From: an uncultured Agathobacter sp.
Lineage (GTDB): Bacteria > Bacillota > Clostridia > Lachnospirales > Lachnospiraceae
Reading direction: 5' to 3'
DNA: 64,000 nucleotides
Assembly (NCBI GenBank): GCA_934365945.1
Contig: CAKRNE010000012.1
Span: 1-64,000 of the forward strand
This document shows positions 42,475 to 52,184 of this stretch, one piece after another. The first letter of the stretch is position 1. Every line of letters starts with the position of its first letter. The position numbers and the translations under genes are program-made. The notes beneath the pieces are model-generated. The model was given only the letters and a program-made list of their open reading frames with translations, was not told the origin of the DNA and did no database searches.

Positions 42475-44184
42475 ATGGCAAATGGATTCGGAAGCTTTTA
42501 TGTAGGTAATTCCGGACTTATCAATGCGCAGAATGCTCTTAATACAACAGCAAACAACATGGCTAATGTCAATACGACAGGCTATGTGCGCCAGCAGGTA
42601 AGGTTTTCAGATAAAGGTTATATTACAAGAAACGGTGCTACAGAGTATACAAACATCCAGCAGAGTGGACTGGGTGCATCGGTATCGGACGTGGCACACG
42701 TCAGGGATATTTTCTTAGATAAATCGTATAGACAGGAGAACGGACGAAAAGCGTTTTACTCATCATTGTATGATACAAGCTCATATGTTGAGGATATCAT
42801 GCAGGAGATGAACGGAGCGGAGTTCAAGGAGAGTATATCGGAGCTTTGGCAGGCATTTCAGGAGTTTGGCAAGGATCCGACAAACTCAACCAACCAGAAT
42901 CTTATAGTTCAAAAGAGTGAGCTTTTTTTGACGAGATGTAATACGGTTTATTCAGATCTTCAAAAATACCAGTCCAATATCAATATGCAAATTAAAGAGC
43001 AGGTCGACAGAATCAATGAGATCGGAGACCGGATATATGCGCTCAATCTTGAGATACAAAAGACAGAGGCATCAGGAGTGCAGACAGCAATGACTGCGCG
43101 TGATGAAAGGGATAGTCTGTTAGACGAGCTCTCAGGCTATACCAAGATTGAGGCAGAGGAGGATTCTACAGGCTTTGTACATGTAAAGCTGGAGGGACAG
43201 CAGTTTGTGCACGATAACAGGTGCAACCATATTGGACTTTCAGAGGAAAAGGGCACAGGCTTTTACACTCCGTACTGGCCTAATATTTCCTCAGATGCGA
43301 ACTACGTGCCGGTATTCAGTGATGTCACACTGCCGTCAGCACTTGCAAATAAGGTTGGAAGCGCACAGACTACGGACATTGCGACAAGTCTTAATAATGA
43401 TATAGGAAGTCTCAAGGGACTCTTGGTTTCAAGAGGTTCAGAATACGGAACCTTTGATTTCATGTCGGATGAGAATTACAGCAAGGTAGAGGACAACATC
43501 GTTATGGAAACCCAGGCTGAGATTTCATATCTTGCCAGAAATATAATGATGGCAATGAACGATATATTCTGTCCAAATACCACATATACCTCGGCAGATG
43601 GCACACAGTACACAGTGCTGGATACCAAAAACTGCTCGGTTGGAGAGGATGGAAAGCTTCCACCGTTAGAGCTCTTTTCGAGAAACGGCTACGACAGATA
43701 TACGGAAACAGAAATTGATGGTCAGAAGTTTTATGTATACAATGGCGAGACAAATGCAAATCTGTCATCATGGTATAAGCTTGGAAATGTAACTGTAAAT
43801 CCAAAGGTAGTTGCGCAGGTTACACTGATGCCTTCATATAAGCAGGATGGAGCAGCAGACTATGGACTTGGTGATAAAATCAGCAAAGCATGGGCCAATG
43901 AGGGCTTGTATATTAACCCGAATGACACATCAAAGTGCAATTTTGAGGGATATTATGACAAGATAATCTCAAGGCTTGGAACCTCCGGCAGCGTATACAA
44001 ATCATCGACTGACACACTTACGTCAACCACAGCGGCCATCGACAATCAGCGAAATCAGATAATGGGAGTTTCAAGTGATGAGGAGCTGACAAATATGATA
44101 AAATTCCAGTCGGCCTATAACGCTTCCAGCAGGTATATTACGGTAATCAGCCAGATGACAGAGCTGATAGTAGGATTAATATAA
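42475..44184 (+). CDS. flgK: flagellar hook-associated protein FlgK, first copy
   Basis: This 569-residue protein has the rod/hook N-terminal motif GLINAQNALNTTANNMANVN followed by TTGYVRQQV. A C-terminal helical segment carries EELTNMIKFQSAYNASSRYI, both typical of FlgK (HAP1), which joins hook to filament. The variable middle is shorter than in the next gene. CGGAGGA precedes the ATG. It is exported by the flagellar type III system without a cleaved signal. Confidence 0.92.
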   Translation: MANGFGSFYVGNSGLINAQNALNTTANNMANVNTTGYVRQQVRFSDKGYITRNGATEYTNIQQSGLGASVSDVAHVRDIFLDKSYRQENGRKAFYSSLYDTSSYVEDIMQEMNGAEFKESISELWQAFQEFGKDPTNSTNQNLIVQKSELFLTRCNTVYSDLQKYQSNINMQIKEQVDRINEIGDRIYALNLEIQKTEASGVQTAMTARDERDSLLDELSGYTKIEAEEDSTGFVHVKLEGQQFVHDNRCNHIGLSEEKGTGFYTPYWPNISSDANYVPVFSDVTLPSALANKVGSAQTTDIATSLNNDIGSLKGLLVSRGSEYGTFDFMSDENYSKVEDNIVMETQAEISYLARNIMMAMNDIFCPNTTYTSADGTQYTVLDTKNCSVGEDGKLPPLELFSRNGYDRYTETEIDGQKFYVYNGETNANLSSWYKLGNVTVNPKVVAQVTLMPSYKQDGAADYGLGDKISKAWANEGLYINPNDTSKCNFEGYYDKIISRLGTSGSVYKSSTDTLTSTTAAIDNQRNQIMGVSSDEELTNMIKFQSAYNASSRYITVISQMTELIVGLI

Positions 44185-44199
44185 ACAGGAGGAGTCTGC

Positions 44200-46053
44200 A
44201 TGGCTTCAACATTTTTTGGATTAAATATAGGTGTAAGTGCCCTGAATTCGTTTCAGGTTGCGACAAATACAACAGCCAACAACATTGCAAATGTCAAAAC
44301 AACAGGTTACACAAGGCAGTCAGCCACACTGACAGCAAAGGATGCGCTGAATGTCACAGCGCGCTACGGCAGCGTAGGTACAGGTGTTACTGTTACATCT
44401 ATCAAGCAGCAGAGAGATTTATATTACGATACAAAGTATTGGGAGAACAATTCCTGCTACGGCAGATATGAGCAGAAGCTTTATTATCTTGACCAGATTC
44501 AGAATTATTTTAAGGATAACGGAGCTTCGGTCAAAGGCTTTTCGAGTGTATTTTCACAGATGTTTTCAGACCTTGATACATTAAGGAGCAAGCCTTCTGA
44601 TAAGACAGTAAGAAACCAGTTTATCAGCAGTGCACAGAGCCTTTGCACATATTTCAACCAGATGAGCGATAATCTTTCAAAGCTGCAGGATGACTGCAAC
44701 GAGGAGATAAGAAACAGGGTTGATGAGATTAACTCCATCAGTGAAAAGATATCTCTGCTCAATAAAGAGATAAATCAGATAGAGACAGGTACCGGTGTGG
44801 AGGCCAGCTCACTCAGGGATGAGAGAGCCAATCTGATGGACAATCTTTCCAAAATTGTCAATGTATCATACAAGGAGACCCCTATACAGAACACAAACGG
44901 TGATAATCTCGGTGGTACAAGCTTTTGCCTTTTTGTCAATGGGGAGAAGATTGTAGATGGCAAGGATTACAGGAAGCTGGTCTGTGAGTCAACCGATATA
45001 AAGAATAATCAGACAGACAATGACGATTTGTTTAAAATATACTGGGCGGACACCAAGATGGAGTTCGTTGCCACAGCGGGAACAGCAGGAGGCAGTCTCA
45101 AGGCACTTTTCGAGATGCGTGACGGTGATAATCTTGAGAATTTTAAGGGCAAGGTTACACAGGCAGATTCATATTCATTTACGGTAAGCAACACGTCATT
45201 GACCAATATCAAATCACTCAATCTGCCGGATACAAACGGCAAGATTACTGTTGACCATGTGACCTACACCTACGATAGCTGGGAGGCAGAGGTTGATGCG
45301 GATGGCAACATAAAGTCTATGAAGTTTAACCTGAGCAAAAACAAGGCGGTGGCCAATCCGGCTGCAGTAGTGGCAGACAATGCAACGCTCAGTGCGGGTT
45401 CGGGAATCAACGAGAGAGGAATACCGTACTATATGACACAGCTCAATGAGTTTGTCAGAAACTTTGCTGAGCTTTTCAATAAGGCTGAGAGCAAGGGACA
45501 GAATATGAACGGAGATACCCCACCGACATTTTTCGAGGGAATAACGGCTACCGGAAAGGTATATGATTTCTCTGATTCGGATGCATACAGCAAGCTTACG
45601 GATGGGCAGACAACAACCATAAGCAGTTCATCAAATACATATTACAGGCTGACCGCAGGCAACTATTCTGTCAATAGGGATGTGATGAATAATGTATCAC
45701 TCTTTGCAACAGCAACAGATTATGTTAAGACAGATGCATGTGATATAGTTGATGAATTAAAAAAGCTTCAGTCACAGACCACTGTTTACAGAGGCGATAA
45801 GGCTGAATCATTTCTGGAAACAATTATATCCAATGTATCGGTTGATACGGAAAAGGCAGAGACCAACAATAAACTCTATCAGAATCTTGAGCAGACTATT
45901 TCAAACCAGAGGACATCGGTATCCGGTGTGGATGAGGATGAGGAAGCCTTAAACCTTATCAAATATCAGAATGCATACAATATGGCTTCAAAGGTTATTT
46001 CCATAATGAGCCAGATGCTTGAAAAGTTGATAAACGATACAGGAGTTGCATAA
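44200..46053 (+). CDS. flgK: flagellar hook-associated protein FlgK, second copy
   Basis: This 617-residue FlgK paralog follows 15 bases after the first. It has GVSALNSFQVATNTTANNIA, NVKTTGYTRQS at the start and EEALNLIKYQNAYNMASKVI at the end. The middle domain is longer and unrelated in detail to that of copy 1. Two adjacent FlgK proteins may form mixed or alternative hook-filament junctions, or one may be a HAP2-like variant; sequence alone cannot tell. Confidence 0.9.
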   Translation: MASTFFGLNIGVSALNSFQVATNTTANNIANVKTTGYTRQSATLTAKDALNVTARYGSVGTGVTVTSIKQQRDLYYDTKYWENNSCYGRYEQKLYYLDQIQNYFKDNGASVKGFSSVFSQMFSDLDTLRSKPSDKTVRNQFISSAQSLCTYFNQMSDNLSKLQDDCNEEIRNRVDEINSISEKISLLNKEINQIETGTGVEASSLRDERANLMDNLSKIVNVSYKETPIQNTNGDNLGGTSFCLFVNGEKIVDGKDYRKLVCESTDIKNNQTDNDDLFKIYWADTKMEFVATAGTAGGSLKALFEMRDGDNLENFKGKVTQADSYSFTVSNTSLTNIKSLNLPDTNGKITVDHVTYTYDSWEAEVDADGNIKSMKFNLSKNKAVANPAAVVADNATLSAGSGINERGIPYYMTQLNEFVRNFAELFNKAESKGQNMNGDTPPTFFEGITATGKVYDFSDSDAYSKLTDGQTTTISSSSNTYYRLTAGNYSVNRDVMNNVSLFATATDYVKTDACDIVDELKKLQSQTTVYRGDKAESFLETIISNVSVDTEKAETNNKLYQNLEQTISNQRTSVSGVDEDEEALNLIKYQNAYNMASKVISIMSQMLEKLINDTGVA

Positions 46054-46111
46054 TAAAGGCTGTGGTCTGTATACAAAGATGACAGACAGCGAATAAAGGA
46101 GGCATACCGAT

Positions 46112-47644
46112 ATGCGTATAACAAACAACATGATAATGGGTAACACCAAGACGAATATCAATTCGGCAAAGACGCTGGTGGATAAATACAATACCCAGAT
46201 GACAACCCAAAAGAAAATTGACAAGGCATCGGATGATCCGGTTATTGCAATCAGATCGCTTCGTCTGTCAACCAGCCTGTCTCATATAGACCAATATGTC
46301 AATAATAATATACCAGATGCCAATTCATGGATGGATGTTACGGAGACTGCTCTTAAGAACACAAAATCACTCCTGACAGACATTCGTACACAGTGTGTAA
46401 ACGGTTCTACCGATACACTCACATCGGAGGACAGAAACACCATATTAAAGCAGCTCAAATCACTTTCGGAGCAGGTGTATACAGAGGGCAATGCCGACTA
46501 CGCAGGCAGGACTGTATTCACAGGATACCGTACATCATCAAAGCTTACATTTCAGAAGGATACACAGTGTACTTATCAGATTAACCAGGATTTTTCGGCT
46601 GGTGACTTGTCTGAAAAGCGCTATTACACAAACGGTGTGACGGTGCCGGCAACCATAAACAGCACCACTGCGGATTGCACTACAGATGTCACAGAGTACA
46701 GCTATCAGAGGATACGTCTGGCATATGGTAGTACGACAGACGATATCCGGCTTTCAATAAACGGAAATTCAGTGGCGCAGGGCAATAACTATACGGTATA
46801 TGAGCATTCTTCAGATTTCGACCCGTCAAAGCTTGGAGATAACCAGGTTGCGTATATTCAGGAAAGCGGAGAATTTGTTTTCGGAAAGACAGTAGCGGCT
46901 TCTATCAAGGACAATGATCAAAAGCTCTCCGTCACATATGTGAAAACAGGTTTTGATGGAGGGGATGCGAGACCGGAGTATTATTACAACTGTAAGGATC
47001 TGACAGATGCCATCACACTTGATACCAACGGAAAAGTACCTCATGACGCAGCAGGAAACATCAAATATACCAATGCATCGGCGGTTGTTGACTACAAATA
47101 TGAAAGTCAGGAAATCAAGTATACAGTGGCAAACAGCACAGACATCACTGTCAATACACAGGCAAAGGATGTTATGGATACAGGCATCAAGCGCGATGTG
47201 GATGAGCTTATCAACGTGGTTCAAAATTCCATCAATGCTCATGACAAGGTTTCACAGCTTGAGAAGATGATGTCACAGCAACAGTATTCAGACAAGGATT
47301 CACAGGCTAAGCTGAAAACATATCTGGATGCAGCAAAACAGGAGGCTGATTATGCCGATAACAATCTGCAAAAGACATATAGCCAGTATATTACCAGGTT
47401 TGATGATCATTTGAATAAGGTCAATCTGGCACTCACAGATTCCGGCAGTACCCAAAGCCGTCTGACCCTCATAAAGAACAGGGTAGAGGAGCAGCAGACT
47501 ACCATTGAGGATCTTAAGTCATCAAACGAGGACAGGGATATTTCAGATATTATCATTGATTTTTATGCCATGTACAATGCATACCAGTCAAGTCTGACAG
47601 CGGCCTCAAAGGCTAATTCGCAGACTCTTCTGGATTATTTATAA
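46112..47644 (+). CDS. flgL: flagellar hook-associated protein FlgL
   Basis: This 510-residue protein begins MRITNNMIMGNTKTNINSAK and has the flagellin-like N-terminal region KIDKASDDPVIAIRSLRLST. A C-terminal helix (LTLIKNRVEEQQTTIEDLKS, ending YQSSLTAASKANSQTLLDYL) matches HAP3/FlgL, the second junction protein. The middle (about 150-370) is larger than in enterobacterial FlgL. AAAGGAGG precedes the ATG. Confidence 0.92.
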   Translation: MRITNNMIMGNTKTNINSAKTLVDKYNTQMTTQKKIDKASDDPVIAIRSLRLSTSLSHIDQYVNNNIPDANSWMDVTETALKNTKSLLTDIRTQCVNGSTDTLTSEDRNTILKQLKSLSEQVYTEGNADYAGRTVFTGYRTSSKLTFQKDTQCTYQINQDFSAGDLSEKRYYTNGVTVPATINSTTADCTTDVTEYSYQRIRLAYGSTTDDIRLSINGNSVAQGNNYTVYEHSSDFDPSKLGDNQVAYIQESGEFVFGKTVAASIKDNDQKLSVTYVKTGFDGGDARPEYYYNCKDLTDAITLDTNGKVPHDAAGNIKYTNASAVVDYKYESQEIKYTVANSTDITVNTQAKDVMDTGIKRDVDELINVVQNSINAHDKVSQLEKMMSQQQYSDKDSQAKLKTYLDAAKQEADYADNNLQKTYSQYITRFDDHLNKVNLALTDSGSTQSRLTLIKNRVEEQQTTIEDLKSSNEDRDISDIIIDFYAMYNAYQSSLTAASKANSQTLLDYL

Positions 47645-47718
47645 TCATTGGGTGCTTATCAATTTATATTAATTGTACTATACAGACGTTCGCGGAGCGG
47701 GCGGGAAGGAGGACAGCC

Positions 47719-48183
47719 ATGAGGGCAAAAACGAGAATATTTGGGGAGATTGATATTCCACAGGACAAAATCATCACTATGGAAAAGGGGATGATAGGAT
47801 TCCCGGAGCTTAAGAATTACACTCTGATTTTTAACTCAGAGAAGCAGAATGACAAGAAATCCATTATGTGGCTTCAGTCGATGGATGATGGAGATATTGC
47901 GTTTCCTGTCATGACACCGGACATCATCATGCCGGATTACAAGCCTTATGTAAATGAGGAAATTTTAACACCACTTGGACAGCTCACAGAAGAGAATATG
48001 TATATACTTGTCACAGTGAATGTGCCTAGTGACATAACAAAGATAGCATGCAATTTGAAGGCACCTATTGTTGTAAATATGGATACAAACAAGGCGGCAC
48101 AGCTCATTGTGGAGGACGATTACAAGGTTCATTTCCCTATCTATGATATCATAAAGGGAAATAAAGAAAGGGCGGGTGAATAA
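47719..48183 (+). CDS. fliW: flagellar assembly factor FliW
   Basis: This 154-residue protein has FliW signs: [20 protein letters not shown] with PELKNY after it, MWLQSMDD, and [19 protein letters not shown] near the end. FliW binds flagellin and sequesters CsrA, so flagellin translation follows secretion. It starts behind AAGGAGGA and is followed by csrA, its partner, one base after its stop. Confidence 0.95.
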   Translation: MRAKTRIFGEIDIPQDKIITMEKGMIGFPELKNYTLIFNSEKQNDKKSIMWLQSMDDGDIAFPVMTPDIIMPDYKPYVNEEILTPLGQLTEENMYILVTVNVPSDITKIACNLKAPIVVNMDTNKAAQLIVEDDYKVHFPIYDIIKGNKERAGE

Positions 48184-48184
48184 T

Positions 48185-48403
48185 ATGCTGGCTCTTACAA
48201 GAAAAAAGGGTGAATCCCTTATGATAAACAACGATATTGAGATTACCGTTCTGGAAATCAGGGGGGATCAGATTAAGATAGGTGTCAGTGCACCTAAGGA
48301 GGTTCCGATTTACCGCAAGGAAGTGTATACACAAATCCAGCAGGAAAACAAAAAATCTGCGGGAGTAGAAAACGCACAGGCGCTTAACGAGTTGTTTAAT
48401 TAA
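48185..48403 (+). CDS. csrA: carbon storage regulator CsrA
   Basis: This 72-residue RNA-binding dimer subunit begins [20 protein letters not shown] and has the family's [20 protein letters not shown], including the RNA-contacting Arg and Glu. It represses flagellin mRNA by covering GGA motifs at its ribosome site, and FliW antagonises it. An in-frame ATG at 48176 lies inside fliW; the one at 48185 matches family length and has GGGTGAA before it. Confidence 0.95.
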   Translation: MLALTRKKGESLMINNDIEITVLEIRGDQIKIGVSAPKEVPIYRKEVYTQIQQENKKSAGVENAQALNELFN

Positions 48404-48453
48404 ATACAAATGCCTATTCATTTACAAAGACAATATACAAAGACAATAAAATC

Positions 48454-48481
48454 TGCCCCGGTATTTGTACCGGGGCATTTT
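48454..48481. terminator. terminator of late flagellar operon
   Basis: TGCCCCGGTA (48454-48463) and TACCGGGGCA (48468-48477) form a perfect 10-bp stem with loop TTTG, followed by TTTT. It lies before the convergent XRE gene. Confidence 0.88.
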
Positions 48482-48485
48482 AAAT

Positions 48486-48989
48486 CTAGAGTTTTTTCTT
48501 TAGCAGTCCTGAATCAATTTCACCGGCAGCTATAGTGTTTTCAATCCATAGCTTGAGAGAGTCTATGGTCAGAGACATGTCATCCAGATAATCCTTTATA
48601 CGCAAAAAATCAGGCATTTCATCTTTTGAAACCATCCCGTCAGCCGCTATGTCGATCATGCGGTCCTTCTCCTTGGAGAGGGTGTTCAGGGTCGAGAGCA
48701 TCTCAAGTGTTATCAGGGATAAATCCTTTGCTGTAACCTCGGGAACATATTCTCGTCCTATAGGACACTCATGCGAACAATAGTAATTGCACAGGGAAGG
48801 ATTTTTGTAGCATTCTGCCATTGCAAGAATCTCATCAGGATGAGGATTGGATTTCTCACTTTCAATCTTTTCAATGCGGTCAGAGGAGATAAATTCAAGC
48901 CTTTCGGCTGCGGCATCGCGAGTGAGTCCGTTATTTTCACGGCTTATTTGATATATATTTTTATTTTCTTTAGTAGATTTACGTCCCAT
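48486..48989 (-). CDS. XRE-family regulator with Cys cluster
   Basis: This 167-residue protein has an N-terminal helix-turn-helix (IYQISRENNGLTRDAAAERL with IEKIESEKSNPHPDEIL). A Cys motif follows, LCNYYCSHECPIGREYV (C-x3-C-x3-C, near 90), which could bind a metal or Fe-S cluster. The C-terminal half is helical. The combination recurs in Firmicutes regulators without assigned role. It is convergent with csrA and divergent from the symporter at 49218. Confidence 0.82.
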   Translation of the reverse strand: MGRKSTKENKNIYQISRENNGLTRDAAAERLEFISSDRIEKIESEKSNPHPDEILAMAECYKNPSLCNYYCSHECPIGREYVPEVTAKDLSLITLEMLSTLNTLSKEKDRMIDIAADGMVSKDEMPDFLRIKDYLDDMSLTIDSLKLWIENTIAAGEIDSGLLKKKL

Positions 48990-49162
48990 TTTAATCCCCT
49001 TTCAGATTGTGTGCATAGTTATCTATAATTTTACATTATACATGTAATTGATATATATGTGAAACAAAATATACGGATTTTGCGAAATAACATGGATTAT
49101 TCCGCACTAAAAGAGCCTTTCATGACAAAATTTTTAGAAAATGAAATTAATTATATTAAAAA

Positions 49163-49190
49163 TTGCACAAACCGTGTTATACTCTATACG
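49163..49190 (+). promoter_or_regulatory. predicted promoter of first symporter gene
   Basis: TTGCAC (49163-49168), a 16-base spacer and TATACG (49185-49190), 28 bases before the start codon. Confidence 0.45.
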
Positions 49191-49217
49191 TTACACTAAA
49201 TTTATTAGGAGAAAAAG

Positions 49218-50633
49218 ATGTTATCAGTAATAGAAAAAATCAATGACGTGGTCAACAATTTTATCTGGGGCGTGCCTGCGATGATTTGTATCATAGGCGT
49301 CGGGCTACTTTTGAGCTTCAGAACGGGATTTCTTCAGATTAGAAAGTTTCCGTATGCGATGAAGGTTACACTTGGCAGGATGCTCAAAAAACGCGAGGCA
49401 TCCGACGGAGCACTCACACCGTTTCAGGCAGTGTGTACGGCACTTGCGGCGACTGTCGGTACAGGAAATGTGGCAGGAGTTGCGGGAGCCATTGCGATAG
49501 GTGGACCGGGAGCGGTATTCTGGATGTGGATTTCAGCACTTCTTGGCATGTGTACCAAGTTCTCGGAGGTCACACTCGCTGTACATTTTCATGAGAGAAA
49601 TGCAAACGGCGACCTGGTAGGCGGTCCTATGTACTATATTAAAAACGGTCTTAAAAAGCACTGGCACTGGCTTGCCTATCTGTTCTCAGCGTTTGGAGTG
49701 CTCACCGTGTTCGGTACTGGAAACGCTACACAGGTAAACACCATAACCACAGCAATTGATTCAGCTTTATATAATTACGATATAATTTCAAAGGAGTCGG
49801 CATCAACGCTTAATCTCATAATAGGAATAGTGCTTGCCGCACTTATAGCGCTTATTCTGCTTGGAGGAATCAAGCGTATAGGCCAGGTTACTGAAAAGCT
49901 TGTGCCGTTTATGGCAGTCATGTATATTCTGCTGTCACTTGGAGTGGTAATCGTCAACTTTAAAGCTATACCGGGTGTATTTGGAGCCATAATAGAGGGC
50001 GCTTTCAATCCGTCAGCAGTGACAGGCGGAGCGGTCGGAAGCTTCTTTATGAGCATGAAAAAGGGTGTTTCCAGAGGAATTTTTTCAAACGAAGCAGGTC
50101 TTGGAACAGGCTCTATCGCGCATGCCTGTGCAGACACCAAAAAGCCTGTAAAGCAGGGCTTCTTCGGTATATTTGAGGTGTTTGTGGACACTATTGTGAT
50201 ATGTACACTCACGGCACTTGTCATACTCTGCAGCGGAGTTCCTGTGGGCTATGGGGAAGCAGCAGGCGCAGAGCTTACCATCAGCGGATTTACATCCACC
50301 TACGGCGGCTGGGTATCAATCTTTACAGCGGTTGCCATGTGCTGTTTTGCATTTTCTACCGTCATAGGCTGGGGACTTTACGGAACCAGATGCATAGAGT
50401 TCTTATTCGGAACCAAGGCAAATAAGCCGTTCATGGTAGTATATTCGCTTGTTGCGATAGTCGGTGCGACAATGAACCTCGGACTGATGTGGAGCATAGC
50501 GGAGACCTTTAATGGTCTTATGGTCATACCAAACCTTATAGCGGTATTTTTGCTTTCGGGTGTAGTTGTAAAGCTGGTGAAGGAATATTTTGCCGGCGAG
50601 GGAGCTGCATCTACCGTGAAGAATAAAGAATAG
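49218..50633 (+). CDS. alanine/glycine:cation symporter (AGCS family), first copy
   Basis: This 471-residue membrane protein has about eleven helices and the AGCS signs: GVGLLLSFRTGFLQIRKFPY at the start, TALAATVGTGNVAGVAGAIA, GGPGAVFWMWISALLGM, and FSNEAGLGTGSIAHACA. It imports alanine or glycine with Na+ or H+. Unlike the paralog at 62409, it has a simple short leader without a glycine riboswitch, so the two are differently regulated. Confidence 0.93.
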   Translation: MLSVIEKINDVVNNFIWGVPAMICIIGVGLLLSFRTGFLQIRKFPYAMKVTLGRMLKKREASDGALTPFQAVCTALAATVGTGNVAGVAGAIAIGGPGAVFWMWISALLGMCTKFSEVTLAVHFHERNANGDLVGGPMYYIKNGLKKHWHWLAYLFSAFGVLTVFGTGNATQVNTITTAIDSALYNYDIISKESASTLNLIIGIVLAALIALILLGGIKRIGQVTEKLVPFMAVMYILLSLGVVIVNFKAIPGVFGAIIEGAFNPSAVTGGAVGSFFMSMKKGVSRGIFSNEAGLGTGSIAHACADTKKPVKQGFFGIFEVFVDTIVICTLTALVILCSGVPVGYGEAAGAELTISGFTSTYGGWVSIFTAVAMCCFAFSTVIGWGLYGTRCIEFLFGTKANKPFMVVYSLVAIVGATMNLGLMWSIAETFNGLMVIPNLIAVFLLSGVVVKLVKEYFAGEGAASTVKNKE

Positions 50634-50685
50634 CCGGGAAAAGGTGAAAAGAACATTTTTATAGAATATGGGGGTATAAGTTATT

Positions 50686-51549
50686 ATGGAAAATAAAATT
50701 GATTCATCGTTTGAAAGAAGCATACTATTCAGAGTAGTTGCAATTATAGTGTGTATAATTATTGCAGGTATTTCATTTTTTGGACTTGCAAAAAACTACT
50801 CATCGCCTGAGTCAAAAATAAATAAAGAAACTATAAAGTATCTCGATGAAAAGAAAACAACTGCGCTGGAGCTGAGCGCAAGTGCTACAGCAGTTTCAAC
50901 ACTTATTACATTAACACCGGGAGACGGCGGAACTCCTGTCGCAAATAAATTAATGGATCTGGCAGGATATTTTTTGATTGTTGTATCAGCAATATATTTT
51001 GAAAAATATCTGCTGACTATTTTGGGCGCGCTGACCTTCAAATGGCTTATTCCGGTATCAATGCTGGCATTGGCAGTGTATTTTGGAAGCAAAAAGGATT
51101 TCTTTTGGAAAATAGGTGTAAAAATATTTATTTTTGGACTGGCAATATATGCGGTTATTCCGGTAAGCGTACATGTCTCAAAAATGATTTACAGTACATA
51201 CCAGGAGTCAATTGATGCGACGATTGATGAAGCAAATGATTTAGCAGATGAATCAGAAGCATCAAAGGATGATGACAAGGATAGCAAGAAGAGTAAGGAT
51301 ACTGAAAGCAGCTTTATAGATAAGGCAAAGGATGCAGTAAACAGTGTGAAAAATACATTGTCAGTTACGGCAGATAGTGTAAAGAACATGGTCAATAAGT
51401 TCATTGATGGACTGGCAGTGCTCATAGTCACAACGTGCCTTATTCCTGTACTTGTGATAGTATTTTTTATCTGGCTGGTGAAGCTTGTATTGGGAAGTGC
51501 AATTTCGTCGCCGGGAGCTGTAGCGATGAGGAGGGGGAAGGATAAATAG
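50686..51549 (+). CDS. hypothetical multi-helix membrane protein
   Basis: This 287-residue protein has hydrophobic helices at about 11-33, 87-131 (two), 137-160 and 240-272. A very acidic and basic stretch, EASKDDDKDSKKSKDTESS, lies near 190-215, and a coil follows. I recognise no family. It follows the symporter by 52 bases but has its own GGGG site and an imperfect terminator after it. Confidence 0.7.
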   Translation: MENKIDSSFERSILFRVVAIIVCIIIAGISFFGLAKNYSSPESKINKETIKYLDEKKTTALELSASATAVSTLITLTPGDGGTPVANKLMDLAGYFLIVVSAIYFEKYLLTILGALTFKWLIPVSMLALAVYFGSKKDFFWKIGVKIFIFGLAIYAVIPVSVHVSKMIYSTYQESIDATIDEANDLADESEASKDDDKDSKKSKDTESSFIDKAKDAVNSVKNTLSVTADSVKNMVNKFIDGLAVLIVTTCLIPVLVIVFFIWLVKLVLGSAISSPGAVAMRRGKDK

Positions 51550-51559
51550 GAACTGTAAT

Positions 51560-51590
51560 TGCCCCGGCCTACGTGTGTTGGGGCATGATT
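51560..51590 (+). terminator. weak terminator before the 2H phosphoesterase gene
   Basis: TGCCCC (51560-51565) pairs with GGGGCA (51580-51585), with a short T-run after. The same sequence, partly decayed, recurs at 54788-54820. Confidence 0.45.
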
Positions 51591-51612
51591 TTTATATGAT
51601 AGGGGAAAATAT

Positions 51613-52146
51613 ATGTATCTTGTATCTGTATATTTTGACAAGACGGCAGAGCATATTTTGCAACGATATATAAATAAAATAGCTGAGAAAACAGGTAATT
51701 CATTCATGACTGATAACAATGTGCCACCACACATGACGATATCGGCAATAGAAGCCCGAAGCGAAAAAGCTTTATTGGGAGCAATGGATAATCTGCGAAA
51801 TTCACTTTCTAATGGGACGATTAGCATTGTGTCAGTCGGACAATTGCTGCCATATGTATTTTATGCCACGCCGGTGCTTAATAGATATTTACAGGATTTA
51901 TCGGAAAAAGTATTTGATGAGGTGAAATGTATTCCGGAATCTACAGTCAGCAGATATTATAAGCCAATGAGCTGGCTGCCACACATTACACTTGGAAAAA
52001 CCCTGACAAAGGAGCAGATGCAGATGGCGTTTTCAGTAATGCAGGAAAGTTTTGTGCCCTTTGAAGCGGCAATTACGGAGATTGGACTTGCCAGAGTTAA
52101 TCCACATAGCGATGTGGTGCGATGGGAATTAAAACAGCAGCAATAA
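51613..52146 (+). CDS. 2'-5' RNA ligase / 2H phosphoesterase family protein
   Basis: This 177-residue protein carries two H-x-T motifs of the 2H superfamily, HMTISAI (near 36) and HITLGKT (near 125). They hydrolyse or form 2',3'-cyclic or 2'-5' phosphodiesters in RNA or nucleotides. AGGGGAAA precedes the ATG. A deleted remnant of a second copy with the same upstream sequence lies at 54840-54926. Its cellular role is unknown. Confidence 0.85.
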   Translation: MYLVSVYFDKTAEHILQRYINKIAEKTGNSFMTDNNVPPHMTISAIEARSEKALLGAMDNLRNSLSNGTISIVSVGQLLPYVFYATPVLNRYLQDLSEKVFDEVKCIPESTVSRYYKPMSWLPHITLGKTLTKEQMQMAFSVMQESFVPFEAAITEIGLARVNPHSDVVRWELKQQQ

Positions 52147-52184
52147 AGCCACAGATAAACCGGTTTTTTGAAAGGATAACAAAC

